A stretch of DNA of 64,000 bases from Haemophilus parainfluenzae T3T1 (GTDB taxonomy: Bacteria > Pseudomonadota > Gammaproteobacteria > Enterobacterales > Pasteurellaceae), in NCBI RefSeq assembly GCF_000210895.1, contig NC_015964.1, positions 248,001-312,000 on the forward strand, read 5' to 3'. The number at the start of each line of letters is the position of its first letter. Position 1 is the stretch's first letter. The notes under the pieces were generated by a model. The model ran no database searches, was not told the DNA's origin, and worked only from the letters and a program-made list of their open reading frames with translations. A program made the translations under genes and the position numbers. This document shows positions 16,500 through 26,025 of this stretch, in pieces.

Positions 16500-17477
16500 T
16501 TGACCAAAACACTCAAATTAAATACCGCACTTTTCTTCGCATTGCTGTTGATTAGCGGATTTGCAGTTTATCATCAACTTGGCGATTTCGCGTATCTTAA
16601 AAATGCTGATGGCGTGCTCACGGATATGCGCTCGATGGTGCTGTGGGATATTCGTTTTCCGCGCATTGGTTTAGCTTTATTGACGGGCGCTAGCCTAGCG
16701 ATAGCGGGCAATGCGATGCAAGGTATTTTCCAAAATCCATTAGCGAGTCCAGGCTTACTCGGCAGTAGCGCTGGAGCAACAGCGGCTAGTGTATTTATCC
16801 TATATTATTTTGCCGTGCCATTTTCACTGCTCTTAGCCGGTGGTGTGATTGGTGCGCTTTTAAGTTTTTTAATCGTGTATTTGATCGCCAAAAACTACGG
16901 TACCACGATGATGATTCTAAGCGGCTTAGCGGTCAATATGTTGCTTGGGTCAGCAATTGCATTACTGCTCTCCAACGCTGAAAGCCCATGGGCATTAGCC
17001 GAACTTTATCGATGGCTACAAGGCTCATTGATGTGGGCGAAATTAGATACACTGCTCATTTCACTCCCGATTGTTCTGGCGGGAATTTTTTGTTTATACC
17101 ACACTCGCCGATACTTAGATTTACTCACCTTTGGTGAAGAAACAGCGAGTACCATGGGCGTGGATCCGAAACGTAGCTTTTTCATCAGCACCTTTGGTGT
17201 GGCTTTATTAGTTGGGGCGACCATTCCTCAAACCGGTACCATTGGTTTTATCGGCTTAATCGCACCACACTTCGCCCGTATTTTATTAAAAGCTCGCCCA
17301 TCACAGCTTTATCTCACCAGTGCATTAATTGGGGCATTATTGCTATTACTAGCCGATTTAGCGATTTTATATATCCCACTGTTCTCCCATATTTACATCG
17401 GCACCTTGACCGCACTTATCGGTGCCCCTTGCTTGATTTGGATGTTATTAACGCAACAGAGAAAAATCTATGATTAG
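16500..17477 (+). CDS. FecCD/BtuC-family permease of the ABC importer
   Basis: 325 aa, about nine to ten membrane spans, inner membrane. Family hallmarks are visible: LLTGASLAIAGNAMQGIFQNPLASPGLLGSSAGA near residues 60-95 and GTIGFIGLIAPHFARILL near 245-262. It forms the channel dimer of a cobalamin or iron-chelate importer with the ATPase at 17470. The start is an unusual TTG at 16500: an in-frame TGA lies two codons upstream, AGGA is 9 bp before it, and the next ATG would remove the first membrane span. It overlaps the ATPase gene by 8 bp. Confidence 0.9.
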   Translation: MTKTLKLNTALFFALLLISGFAVYHQLGDFAYLKNADGVLTDMRSMVLWDIRFPRIGLALLTGASLAIAGNAMQGIFQNPLASPGLLGSSAGATAASVFILYYFAVPFSLLLAGGVIGALLSFLIVYLIAKNYGTTMMILSGLAVNMLLGSAIALLLSNAESPWALAELYRWLQGSLMWAKLDTLLISLPIVLAGIFCLYHTRRYLDLLTFGEETASTMGVDPKRSFFISTFGVALLVGATIPQTGTIGFIGLIAPHFARILLKARPSQLYLTSALIGALLLLLADLAILYIPLFSHIYIGTLTALIGAPCLIWMLLTQQRKIYD

Positions 17478-18201
17478 AATTGAAAAACTCACCCAAACCT
17501 ATTGCTTAAATAACATCAACTGTACGCTTCCATCAGGTAAATTGATTGGCATTATGGGCGCCAATGGTGCGGGAAAATCTACCTTATTAAAAACGATTGC
17601 GGGTATCTTGCCCCTAAAACAAGGTGAAATTTGGTTTGATGATCAACCATTAAGCAAAATGAATGCTCCCGAAAAAAGCCAATACATTGCTTATCTTGCA
17701 CAAAATACGCAAATTCATTGGGATTTATCCGTTTATGATGTGATAGCCCTAGGCTTAGCTACGCCCTTACCAAAAGAAAAAGAGCGGTCAAAAATTCAAG
17801 CGTTTTCAGAAAAATTTGCGGTAACTCATTTGCTCAATAAGCCATTTCAACAACTTTCAGGTGGCGAAAAAGCGCGTGTACAGCTCGCTCGCTGCTGCAT
17901 TAAGGAATCCCCTGTTTTATTGGTAGATGAGCCGATTGCGCCACTCGACCCTTATTATCAAATTGATATGATGGAACAGCTTCAATCACTCACACCGCAA
18001 CACACATGTGTTGTTGCCATTCATCACCTGTCGTTGGCTTATCAATTTTGTGATGAAATTGTTCTATTAGATAAAGGAAAATTGCTGGCAGTCGGTGAAA
18101 CGAAAGCTGTATTAAATGCGGAGAATTTGGCGAAAGCCTTTCATATTCGTGCTGAGATTGATCCACTGAAAAAGACTATCTCAAAAATTGAAAAGCAATA
18201 A
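17470..18201 (+). CDS. ATP-binding protein of the BtuD/FecE-type importer
   Basis: 243 aa. Walker A GANGAGKST near residues 30-38, signature LSGGEKARVQLAR near 133, Walker B VLLVDEPIAPLD near 150, H-loop AIHHLS near 178. It powers the permease encoded immediately upstream, with which it overlaps by 8 bp. Together with 13434-16272 this makes a receptor, binding protein, permease and ATPase set. It ends at a strong terminator (18206-18237) shared with the converging ndk gene. Confidence 0.92.
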   Translation: MIRIEKLTQTYCLNNINCTLPSGKLIGIMGANGAGKSTLLKTIAGILPLKQGEIWFDDQPLSKMNAPEKSQYIAYLAQNTQIHWDLSVYDVIALGLATPLPKEKERSKIQAFSEKFAVTHLLNKPFQQLSGGEKARVQLARCCIKESPVLLVDEPIAPLDPYYQIDMMEQLQSLTPQHTCVVAIHHLSLAYQFCDEIVLLDKGKLLAVGETKAVLNAENLAKAFHIRAEIDPLKKTISKIEKQ

Positions 18202-18205
18202 AATA

Positions 18206-18237
18206 AAAGCACTTAGCGATTCACTAAGTGCTTTTTT
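18206..18237. terminator. Bidirectional terminator between importer ATPase and ndk
   Basis: Stem AAAGCACTTAG (18206-18216) / CTAAGTGCTTT (18224-18234) with a 7-nt loop and T runs on the plus strand, A runs before it for the minus strand. It closes both the rightward importer unit and the long leftward wzz-to-ndk train. Confidence 0.88.
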
Positions 18238-18248
18238 ATAGAAATGAA

Positions 18249-18668
18249 TTATGGCTGGATTTCTGAATCTACGAAGAAATAAGCAATTTCTCGTTTTGCG
18301 CTTTCAACGCTATCGGAACCATGAACAGAATTTTCACGCTGACTTAACGCGAAGTCTTTACGGATAGTGCCTTCTGCCGCCTCAGCCGGATTCGTTGCAC
18401 CAATCAAAGTGCGGTAATCTTTCACAGCATTTTCTTTTTCCAATACAGAAACCACTATCGGGCCAGAGAGCATATACTCCACCAACGGCTCAAAAAACGG
18501 TTTACCTTGGTGTTCTGCATAGAAACCTTCCGCTTGATCCTTGGTTAATTGCACCATTTTAAGGGCAACAACACGGAATCCTTGTGATTCAAAACGCCCT
18601 AAAATAGCACCAATTAAATTACGCTTTACTGCATCGGGTTTGATAATTGAAAAAGTACGTTCTGTCAT
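18249..18668 (-). CDS. ndk: Nucleoside diphosphate kinase
   Basis: 139 aa, typical bacterial Ndk. It moves the gamma phosphate of ATP onto NDPs through a phosphohistidine; the active-site block [12 protein letters not shown] contains that His, and the start [16 protein letters not shown] is the family signature. It lies 10 bp downstream of pepB on the same strand, the order known in H. influenzae. It is the last gene before the terminator at 18206-18237. Confidence 0.97.
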   Translation of the reverse strand: MTERTFSIIKPDAVKRNLIGAILGRFESQGFRVVALKMVQLTKDQAEGFYAEHQGKPFFEPLVEYMLSGPIVVSVLEKENAVKDYRTLIGATNPAEAAEGTIRKDFALSQRENSVHGSDSVESAKREIAYFFVDSEIQP

Positions 18669-18678
18669 AAAATCCTAC

Positions 18679-19980
18679 TTAACTTGCTTTCGTTACTAAT
18701 AAATTTGCTAAAGTTTTCACACCGATTCCGGTTGCACCAACCGCCCATAAATCACTACCTGATTTACGATAAGTGGCCGAACAATCAATATGCAACCAAC
18801 GTTGTTGATAGTTCTTCACAAAATACGATAAAAATGCTGTTGCAGTACTTGCGCCCGCGACAACTGGCGCTGTGCCTGTATTTGCAATATCCGCAAAAGA
18901 AGACGTGATTTGGCTACGATGGAAATCCTCAAAAGGCAAACGCCAGAACGGTTCATTTTCTTCTTTCGCCACTTGGAATAAGCTATTTACCAACGCATCA
19001 TCCATAGAAAGCACACTGTGGTAATCATTACCCACTGCTACTTTCGCCGCACCAGTTAAAGTTGCACAATCGACAATAAATTGTGGGTTTTGACTATCGG
19101 CTTCAATTAAACCGTCCGCCAATACTAAACGGCCTTCTGCATCAGTATTTAGAATTTCAGCGGTTACACCATTTTTATATGTGATGATATCACCCAATTT
19201 GAATGCATTACCGCTCACCAAGTTTTCTGCACAGCATAGATAGAGTTTTACACGTTGATTTAAACCGTGCGCAATCGCAAATCCTAATGCCCCCGTTAAT
19301 AACGCAGCGCCGCCCATATCAGTACGCATGGTGCTCATGCCATCACTTGGTTTGATGCTATAACCACCACTGTCAAAAGTAATTCCTTTACCGACCAAGC
19401 ATGCTAATACCGGCGCATTTGGATCATTAGTTGGGTTAAAATCTAATTGCAACATAGCTGCTGGATTAATAGAACCACGACCCACAGTAAAAATCCCGTG
19501 GTAACCTTGCTCTTTTAACGCTTCGCCAGAAATGATTTGAAAATTGACCGCACTTTTATCGGCATAATTTTCGGCTTGTTTAGAAATAAACTCAGCCGCG
19601 CGTTCGGCTAATTTAACCGGAGTCAGGGTTTGTGCCGGTTCATTAATAATGCCACGAACAAAATCACCACATTCAATACGAGCTAATAATTCATCTTGTG
19701 GCTCATCATCTAAATGAGGAAATTCAATCGAATAATCTTGCTTCGCCGAGTAAAAACCTTGATAAAATGCCCAGCAATTTTCTAATTCCCATGCATCCCC
19801 CACAAGCTCAACGTCTTTAATGCCTTGTCCACGTAACTTACGCGCCGCTTTTTGCACTAAAATAAGGTTCGATTTTTCATCATCTTTAAGGTGAATAACG
19901 GCTTGATCTTGATTAAAACTTAAAATGGCATTTTTTCCCCAACTCTCCGAAGCTGGAGTTGTTGATAATGTAATTTGCAT
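18679..19980 (-). CDS. pepB: Peptidase B (M17 leucyl aminopeptidase family)
   Basis: 433 aa cytoplasmic aminopeptidase with two metal ions. The M17 signature [17 protein letters not shown] is intact near residue 280, with the metal-binding [19 protein letters not shown] block near 198-216. Length matches PepB rather than the longer PepA. It lies 18 bp after rffG and 10 bp before ndk. It marks the conserved border of the LPS O-antigen locus. The last exact uptake sequence before the long gap is inside it (19547-19555). Confidence 0.95.
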   Translation of the reverse strand: MQITLSTTPASESWGKNAILSFNQDQAVIHLKDDEKSNLILVQKAARKLRGQGIKDVELVGDAWELENCWAFYQGFYSAKQDYSIEFPHLDDEPQDELLARIECGDFVRGIINEPAQTLTPVKLAERAAEFISKQAENYADKSAVNFQIISGEALKEQGYHGIFTVGRGSINPAAMLQLDFNPTNDPNAPVLACLVGKGITFDSGGYSIKPSDGMSTMRTDMGGAALLTGALGFAIAHGLNQRVKLYLCCAENLVSGNAFKLGDIITYKNGVTAEILNTDAEGRLVLADGLIEADSQNPQFIVDCATLTGAAKVAVGNDYHSVLSMDDALVNSLFQVAKEENEPFWRLPFEDFHRSQITSSFADIANTGTAPVVAGASTATAFLSYFVKNYQQRWLHIDCSATYRKSGSDLWAVGATGIGVKTLANLLVTKAS

Positions 19981-19998
19981 ATGGTTGCTCTCCTTTAT

Positions 19999-21012
19999 TT
20001 ATCTATTATTCTCTAGGTACCATTTTACCGTCTGACGAAGTCCTTGTTCAAAGGTTATTTGCGATTGCCAACCTAATTCTGCATGAATTTTAGAACAATC
20101 CAATGAATATCGCACATCGTGACCTGGTCGGTCTTTTACAAAGGTAATTAAATCTCCGTAATGCTTAATGTGATTAGGCTTATTTGGTGCAAGTTCTTCG
20201 AGTAATTGGCAAATTGTTTTAATCACTTCAAGGTTTGTTTTTTCACAATTTCCACCGATATTATAGTTTTCCCCGACTCGACCTTTTGTTAAAACTAAAT
20301 ATAAGGCTTGAACATGATCTTCCACAAATAACCAATCACGAATTTGCAGCCCATCACCATAAATTGGCAAAGGCTTTCCCATCACAGCATTTGAAATCAT
20401 TAAAGGGATAAGCTTTTCAGCATGTTGATAAGCCCCATAGTTATTGGAACTGTTTGTGATAATCACCGGCAAACCATAAGTGCGATGCCAAGCCTGTACC
20501 AAATGATCACTCGCCGCTTTTGAGGCTGAATAAGGACTACTCGGATGATAAGGGGACTGTTCGGTAAAGGCAGGCTCAGAAAGGGATAAATCCCCATACA
20601 CTTCATCTGTAGAAATATGGTGGAATCGAAAAGCAGATTTTTTAGCTTCGTCTAAGGTATGCCAATAATTCTTAGCAACCTCTAACAATGCATAAGTCCC
20701 CACAATATTAGTTTGAATAAAATCAGCCGCTCCTGTAATAGAACGGTCAACATGACTTTCTGCTGCCAAATGCATCACCGCATCCGGCTGATATTTTTCA
20801 AAAACGCTTTCTATCGCCTTAAGATCACAAATATCAACTTGCTCAAAAGTATAACGAGGATTATTTTCTACCTCTTCCAAAGCTGATTGATTTGCCGCAT
20901 AGGTCAGTTTATCAATATTGATAACAGAATCTTGAGTCTGATTAATGATATATCGAATAAGGGCGGAACCGATGAAACCGAAACCGCCGGTGATGAGGAT
21001 TCTTTTACTCAT
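19999..21012 (-). CDS. rffG: dTDP-glucose 4,6-dehydratase (RffG/RmlB type)
   Basis: 337 aa short-chain dehydrogenase fold enzyme. The NAD motif [15 protein letters not shown] is at the N-terminus, the catalytic YSASK near residue 160 and STDEVYGDL near 133. It makes dTDP-4-keto-6-deoxyglucose from dTDP-glucose. No rmlA, rmlC or rmlD is in the window, so its product must be used by genes elsewhere or by the aminotransferase of this locus. A lone copy at this site is also known from H. influenzae. It is the last gene of the polysaccharide set before pepB. Confidence 0.92.
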   Translation of the reverse strand: MSKRILITGGFGFIGSALIRYIINQTQDSVINIDKLTYAANQSALEEVENNPRYTFEQVDICDLKAIESVFEKYQPDAVMHLAAESHVDRSITGAADFIQTNIVGTYALLEVAKNYWHTLDEAKKSAFRFHHISTDEVYGDLSLSEPAFTEQSPYHPSSPYSASKAASDHLVQAWHRTYGLPVIITNSSNNYGAYQHAEKLIPLMISNAVMGKPLPIYGDGLQIRDWLFVEDHVQALYLVLTKGRVGENYNIGGNCEKTNLEVIKTICQLLEELAPNKPNHIKHYGDLITFVKDRPGHDVRYSLDCSKIHAELGWQSQITFEQGLRQTVKWYLENNR

Positions 21013-21028
21013 AAGTAAGAAGCTCTAT

Positions 21029-22273
21029 TTATTCAGATGTAGTGGTACTTTCATTAACCATGAAAGCATAAAATAAAAATAGAACAAAGAAGTAAAAGAT
21101 ATTTCCTGAATTATGCGCAAGAAATGACTGACTCATACAATAAATAATCATTGATAGTACATGGACAATACCTAATATCGAAATAAATTTTATTCTTTTA
21201 TTCAACTGTCCAACTGCGTTTCTGTAGAACAGGTATAGAGGAATAATAAAAACACTCAATATGGCAATGCCTCCTACTATCCCTTTCTTTACTAATTCAT
21301 CTATAAATTGATTATGTAAATGTGAAAACGAAATTGACGCCTTAGTTACAACATCTTTATCAGCTAAATCTTTTTTATAATAATCTAATTCTTTTAAACT
21401 CCACCCAGAAACTGGGTGTTCTAAAAAAGCTTTTGAACCAATCTTCCACATATCTAAACGTTCACCGACAGAGCTTACTTTATTATAACCAGATAAATAG
21501 ACATCTAATTGATATTTTGCATCAGAAATTCTCCCAGTAAATTGATTATTCATCATCAATAATGCTCCACCAAAACACAAAATCAGCGAAAGTCCTATTA
21601 ATACCTTTCTTGATAATAAATATCTATATAAAAAAAGAAGGGTTATCACTATGAATGGAGCACTAATCCATCCTCCACGAGCAAATGAAAGGATGCTAGC
21701 CAAAACGCCGAATATACCACAACCAACTGAAAATAAAGCCAACTTACTTTTCTTTACGTCTAAAGAATAAAAAGCAATACTAAAACTAAATAAGCCTAAT
21801 GACATCGACATATCCCCAGACTGGATCTTCATTTGGTTATAAAAAGCACTTTCTAAGTTTAAAATATAATACTGATAGAGCGCTACAACACCTGAAATAA
21901 AGGAACCTAAAGGAATACTATAGAGCAATATATCAAATTTAGCTGAACTATAAACTATAAAAATAATTACAGAAAGAAATAAAAATGCTCTTAATGGATT
22001 ATCTATTAGATTAATTTTCTCCCCATGAAAGAAAATAAAGAAAAGTGAAACTAAAAAATAAAAAGTGATCACCGCAAAAATAGCTTTATTCTGCTTCACT
22101 ATTGCTAAAAAACTTACTCTCTTATAGAGTAAATAACACAAAAATAATACACTTAAAACTAATAAGGCCGTCGAACCGTAGTTATATCCTTTAGGGAACA
22201 TCAAAAGTAAAGTAAAAAATAAAAATATAGATGCATTAATAAATAACTTAGGGAAAATTCCTATATTATGCAT
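21029..22273 (-). CDS. O-antigen ligase (WaaL-like) membrane protein
   Basis: 414 aa with about ten to twelve membrane spans. The Wzy_C/O-antigen ligase motif FSHLHNQFIDELVKKGIVGG, with the key His, falls in the large periplasmic loop near residue 310. It most likely joins undecaprenyl-linked O-antigen to the lipid A core; polymerase activity cannot be excluded, but an EpsG-like polymerase candidate is encoded at 27831-28904. The ATG at 22273 follows AAGGA by 9 bp; a TTG nine bases upstream overlaps the previous stop and lacks spacing. It overlaps the upstream dehydratase stop region. Confidence 0.8.
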   Translation of the reverse strand: MHNIGIFPKLFINASIFLFFTLLLMFPKGYNYGSTALLVLSVLFLCYLLYKRVSFLAIVKQNKAIFAVITFYFLVSLFFIFFHGEKINLIDNPLRAFLFLSVIIFIVYSSAKFDILLYSIPLGSFISGVVALYQYYILNLESAFYNQMKIQSGDMSMSLGLFSFSIAFYSLDVKKSKLALFSVGCGIFGVLASILSFARGGWISAPFIVITLLFLYRYLLSRKVLIGLSLILCFGGALLMMNNQFTGRISDAKYQLDVYLSGYNKVSSVGERLDMWKIGSKAFLEHPVSGWSLKELDYYKKDLADKDVVTKASISFSHLHNQFIDELVKKGIVGGIAILSVFIIPLYLFYRNAVGQLNKRIKFISILGIVHVLSMIIYCMSQSFLAHNSGNIFYFFVLFLFYAFMVNESTTTSE

Positions 22274-22278
22274 AAATC

Positions 22279-24174
22279 TCAATCCTTATATAATACATCT
22301 ACAATTTCTGTAGTCGGCTTAAAGCCTGTAGGAGCATTTAGCAATGTTTGACGAATAGCCATATAATTGGCATCTCTGCAAGAATTCTCTAATTCAGACA
22401 ACACTTCAGATAATTGTTCAAATGGTAAATAAACCTCTTCAGCTGTCATAATACGGGGATGGGTTGTTTTACGAACGTTATCTCCGCCAATTAACAACTC
22501 TTCATACAACTTCTCTCCTGGTCGCAACCCAGTATAAGTAATTTCAATATCACCTTTCGGGTTGTTTTCATCCTTAACTGAGAGTCCTGATAATTGAATT
22601 AAGTTTTTAGCTAAATCCACTATTTTAACTGGCTCTCCCATATCTAAAATGAAAACATCACCACCCTTTGCCATTGCTCCAGCCTGAATAACAAGCTGAG
22701 CTGCTTCAGGAATAGTCATAAAATAGCGAATAATATCAGGATGTGTAATCGTAATAGGACCACCTTTTAGAATTTGCTTTCTAAACAATGGAATAACTGA
22801 CCCTGATGACCCCAATACGTTACCAAAACGAACCATGCTGAAACAAGTTTGGTAGTCTTTTAATTGCTCTGATAATGCCTGCAAGCAGAGTTCAGCCATA
22901 CGCTTGCTCGCCCCCATTACATTTGTTGGGCGAACAGCCTTATCTGTTGAAATGAGAACAAAAGACTTAACTCCATGTTCTGCTGCACATCTTGCAACAT
23001 TATATGTACCAAACACATTATTTTGCACACCTTCAATCATATTATACTCAACCAAAGGAACATGCTTATATGCTGCCGCATGATAAATAGTATCGACACT
23101 AAAATGAGATAAAACACGATCTAATCGTTCAATATCTTGTACATTTCCTAAAACAGGATAAATCTTAGTATTTACAACATTATTTTTCTTGGCAATCTCT
23201 AATAACTCTTGATGAATGGAATAAAGAGAAAACTCTGAAACTTCAAATAAAATTAAAATATTTGGCTCATTTAAAATTATTTGACGACATAATTCAGAGC
23301 CAATTGAACCACCAGCTCCTGTTACCATTACTACTTTATGAAGAATATTCTTTTGCAACAAATCTTTATTTGGTAATACTGGTTCACGTCCTAATAAATC
23401 TTCAATATTAACCTCTCGCAATTCATCAATTTTTGCATTTCCTTGCAAAATTTCTTCCATATCCGGAATGGTCTGAACCTTAATTTTTAGAGGAATTAAA
23501 CTATCAATTATTGTCTTACGCTCGCTACGTGATGCACTAGGAATCGCTAACAAAATAACTTTAATATTATATTTTTGAACAAGTTTTGGAATATCATTTG
23601 GCGAAAATATTTTATTCCCTAAAAGATAACTTCCATGTAGCTTAGCATTATCATCAATAAATCCGCGAATGCGATAGCGATAAGCATGTTTAAGTAACAC
23701 TGCTAGTTGACGCCCTGTTGTACCAGCACCGTAAATCAAGACAGATTCATTATCTTTATCTAAAATTAAACTAACATAATAGCGAACCAACATTCTTGCA
23801 CTACCACATAGCAAGAACACATAGGAAAAATAAATAATAGGTACAGTTCTAGGTATATCCGAACCGATAAAGAAAGAAAAGAAAATAAGGCTAACAGCTG
23901 AAACGAAAGCGCCTCCAGCTACCATTGCTAAAGCCTTAAAAGAAATGTAACGCAAGACTGCACGATAAAGCCCTAATTTAATAAACGTAAAAAGAGTTAT
24001 CGCAATGGTGCATAATAAAGTTGTCCAAATTTCTGTATCATCAAATGCAACTATTCCACCTAATCGAGTCCAATAAGCTAGAAAAAACGCAGATATTAAT
24101 AAGACAACATCAATAAAAAGACTAATTACTCTCTTTTTAGTTCTCGAAATTCCAAATACTAGAGAATAAATCAT
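22279..24174 (-). CDS. Membrane-anchored UDP-GlcNAc 4,6-dehydratase (PglF/WbpM family)
   Basis: 631 aa. The N-terminal ~130 residues hold four membrane spans, followed by a CoA-binding-like Rossmann domain (YGAGTTGRQLAVLLKHA) and the C-terminal dehydratase with VTGAGGSIGSELCRQI near residues 282-297. The catalytic region has STDKAVRPTNVMGASK with Met in place of the usual Tyr, a known trait of the large PglF/WbpM group. It converts UDP-GlcNAc to UDP-4-keto-6-deoxy-GlcNAc, the precursor of UDP-4-amino sugars together with the aminotransferase at 24801-26012. Confidence 0.9.
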   Translation of the reverse strand: MIYSLVFGISRTKKRVISLFIDVVLLISAFFLAYWTRLGGIVAFDDTEIWTTLLCTIAITLFTFIKLGLYRAVLRYISFKALAMVAGGAFVSAVSLIFFSFFIGSDIPRTVPIIYFSYVFLLCGSARMLVRYYVSLILDKDNESVLIYGAGTTGRQLAVLLKHAYRYRIRGFIDDNAKLHGSYLLGNKIFSPNDIPKLVQKYNIKVILLAIPSASRSERKTIIDSLIPLKIKVQTIPDMEEILQGNAKIDELREVNIEDLLGREPVLPNKDLLQKNILHKVVMVTGAGGSIGSELCRQIILNEPNILILFEVSEFSLYSIHQELLEIAKKNNVVNTKIYPVLGNVQDIERLDRVLSHFSVDTIYHAAAYKHVPLVEYNMIEGVQNNVFGTYNVARCAAEHGVKSFVLISTDKAVRPTNVMGASKRMAELCLQALSEQLKDYQTCFSMVRFGNVLGSSGSVIPLFRKQILKGGPITITHPDIIRYFMTIPEAAQLVIQAGAMAKGGDVFILDMGEPVKIVDLAKNLIQLSGLSVKDENNPKGDIEITYTGLRPGEKLYEELLIGGDNVRKTTHPRIMTAEEVYLPFEQLSEVLSELENSCRDANYMAIRQTLLNAPTGFKPTTEIVDVLYKD

Positions 24175-24211
24175 ACAAATATCCTTAAGTTAGTAAAATT
24201 GGTTAAACAAT

Positions 24212-24823
24212 CTACCTAACAATCTTCAACAATGTTAGAAAGATTATTTTAAAGTATTCTGATACATTTTTATTCTGAATATACTTCATATTATATTTAA
24301 TCTTCTCAGGCATGATCTCTTCAATATAAGTCTTTTCAGGATCATTAGACTTCCCTAAAATTTCATTTTCATCCATATACTCAATAGAAGCATAATCAGT
24401 AATCCCTGGCTTTACAGAAAGTACTTTTTGTTGTTCATCAGTATAAAGTTCAACATATTTTCTTACTTCTGGACGAGGACCAACTAAACTCATATCACCA
24501 AGTAGTACATTAATCAGCTGCGGTAACTCGTCAAGTTTATATTTACGAATAAAATAACCTGAACGGGTAATTCTAGGGTCTCGACCACCTACCGTAATTA
24601 AGCCCTTTTTATCAGCATCAACCACCATCGAGCGAAACTTGAATAAACCAAAATCGATACCATTCTGTCCAACTCGAACTTGCTTATAAAAGACAGGACC
24701 TTTTGAATCAATCTTAATCCAAATGGCTAATACAATGAAAATAGGGGCTAGAACAACTAGCCCAACTAAACTTAGAATAAAATCAAAAAAACGAATCACT
24801 TTACTTAACCTTATTATAGGCAT
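24212..24823 (-). CDS. Initiating phosphoglycosyl transferase (PglC-like, bacterial sugar transferase)
   Basis: About 200 aa, small monotopic type. A re-entrant N-terminal helix (FFDFILSLVGLVVLAPIFIVLAIW) is followed by the catalytic Asp-Glu in YKLDELPQLINVLLGDMSLVGPRPEV. It should place the first sugar phosphate, probably the diamino sugar made by the neighbouring genes, onto undecaprenyl phosphate. The start is uncertain: the ATG at 24823 lies inside the upstream gene and has no ribosome site, while a GTG at 24799 is well placed after AAGG. It overlaps or abuts the aminotransferase gene. Confidence 0.85.
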   Translation of the reverse strand: MPIIRLSKVIRFFDFILSLVGLVVLAPIFIVLAIWIKIDSKGPVFYKQVRVGQNGIDFGLFKFRSMVVDADKKGLITVGGRDPRITRSGYFIRKYKLDELPQLINVLLGDMSLVGPRPEVRKYVELYTDEQQKVLSVKPGITDYASIEYMDENEILGKSNDPEKTYIEEIMPEKIKYNMKYIQNKNVSEYFKIIFLTLLKIVR

Positions 24824-26012
24824 TAACAACAGTATCAATTACAAATTTCACCTGCTCATCTGTTAATTGAGGATAGATAGGAAGAGAAATCTCACACTTA
24901 TAGTTATTATATGCTTGCGGGTAATCTTCAATTTTATACCCCAAGTTCTTAAATAAAGTCAGCATTGGCATTGGGATAAAGTGAACATTTACAGCCACTT
25001 CACTCTTAGCAATTTCATCAATCATTGCATCTCGCTGTGCTTCAGTAAAACCTTTAATACGTAAAGCATACAAATGATATGAAGTCTCTTTTTCACCTTG
25101 TTTTGATGGTGGTAAAATTGCCCAATCATATTGTTTAAATGCTTCGCCATAAGTATCAAAAACACGTTTACGTTCTTTCAATAAATCTTCGTAAATACGA
25201 ATTTGTGCTAAGCCAATCGCTGCATTCACATCTGCCATATTAATTTTCATACCTAGGCCAGTAATATCGTATCGCCAACCACCGGCTTTACTCTTAGAGA
25301 AAGCATCTTTAGTTTGACAGTTTAATGCCATTTGGCGAAGCTCTCCGTAGAGTTTAGCGTTATCAAAAGGTGCTGGTAAGTTAATACAAATTGCACCACC
25401 TTCAGCTGTAGTCACATTTTTTACGGCATGCAATGAGAAAATAGCAATGTCGGTTTCACTTCCTGTTCTCATGCCCTTTTTGTACCAAGCACCTAAAGAG
25501 TGTGCTGCATCATTCAATACTAAAATACGGCCTAGTTTTTCTTGATTCTCGCTTTCAGCCTTAAAGAGCGGTCGAATTTCTGAAGATTTTACCAAATCCA
25601 TAATTTCATCATAATCGCAAGGGAATCCAGCAATATCAACAGGCATAATAGCTTTCGTTCTTGGTGTAATTGCTTTTTTAATCGCATCCAAAGAAATATT
25701 AAAATCTTCTGAAGTATCTACCATTACTGGTTTAGCTCCCGCATGCAATACCGCTAAAGCTGTTGCGCTATAAGTATAAGCAGGCACAATTACCTCATCG
25801 CCTTCTTTTACGCCGAACCAGCGAAGCATCATAATCGCTGCAGAAGTCCAAGAGTTTACACAAAGCACTTCTTTGGCCCCTGAGAATTGTTTAATTTCCT
25901 CTTCTAAAGCTTTAACTTTAGGCCCTGTGGTAATCCAGCCTGAACGTAAAGAATCTACAACTTCATTGATTACATCTTCATTAACATATGGAGGAGAAAA
26001 TGGAATTTTCAT
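24801..26012 (-). CDS. DegT/DnrJ/EryC1 sugar aminotransferase (PLP enzyme)
   Basis: 403 aa. Signature pieces are PPYVNEDVINEVVDSLRSGWITTGP at the start, NDAAHSLGA near residue 165 and the PLP lysine in FSLHAVKNVTTAEGGAI near residue 200. It transfers an amino group to a 4-keto sugar nucleotide; the partner dehydratase at 22279-24174 suggests UDP-4-amino-4,6-dideoxy-HexNAc (PglE-like), though the rffG product is an alternative. It is longer than PglE because of an insert around residues 150-165. The initiating transferase gene follows directly. Confidence 0.88.
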   Translation of the reverse strand: MKIPFSPPYVNEDVINEVVDSLRSGWITTGPKVKALEEEIKQFSGAKEVLCVNSWTSAAIMMLRWFGVKEGDEVIVPAYTYSATALAVLHAGAKPVMVDTSEDFNISLDAIKKAITPRTKAIMPVDIAGFPCDYDEIMDLVKSSEIRPLFKAESENQEKLGRILVLNDAAHSLGAWYKKGMRTGSETDIAIFSLHAVKNVTTAEGGAICINLPAPFDNAKLYGELRQMALNCQTKDAFSKSKAGGWRYDITGLGMKINMADVNAAIGLAQIRIYEDLLKERKRVFDTYGEAFKQYDWAILPPSKQGEKETSYHLYALRIKGFTEAQRDAMIDEIAKSEVAVNVHFIPMPMLTLFKNLGYKIEDYPQAYNNYKCEISLPIYPQLTDEQVKFVIDTVVNAYNKVK

Positions 26013-26025
26013 GTTTTTATCCTTT

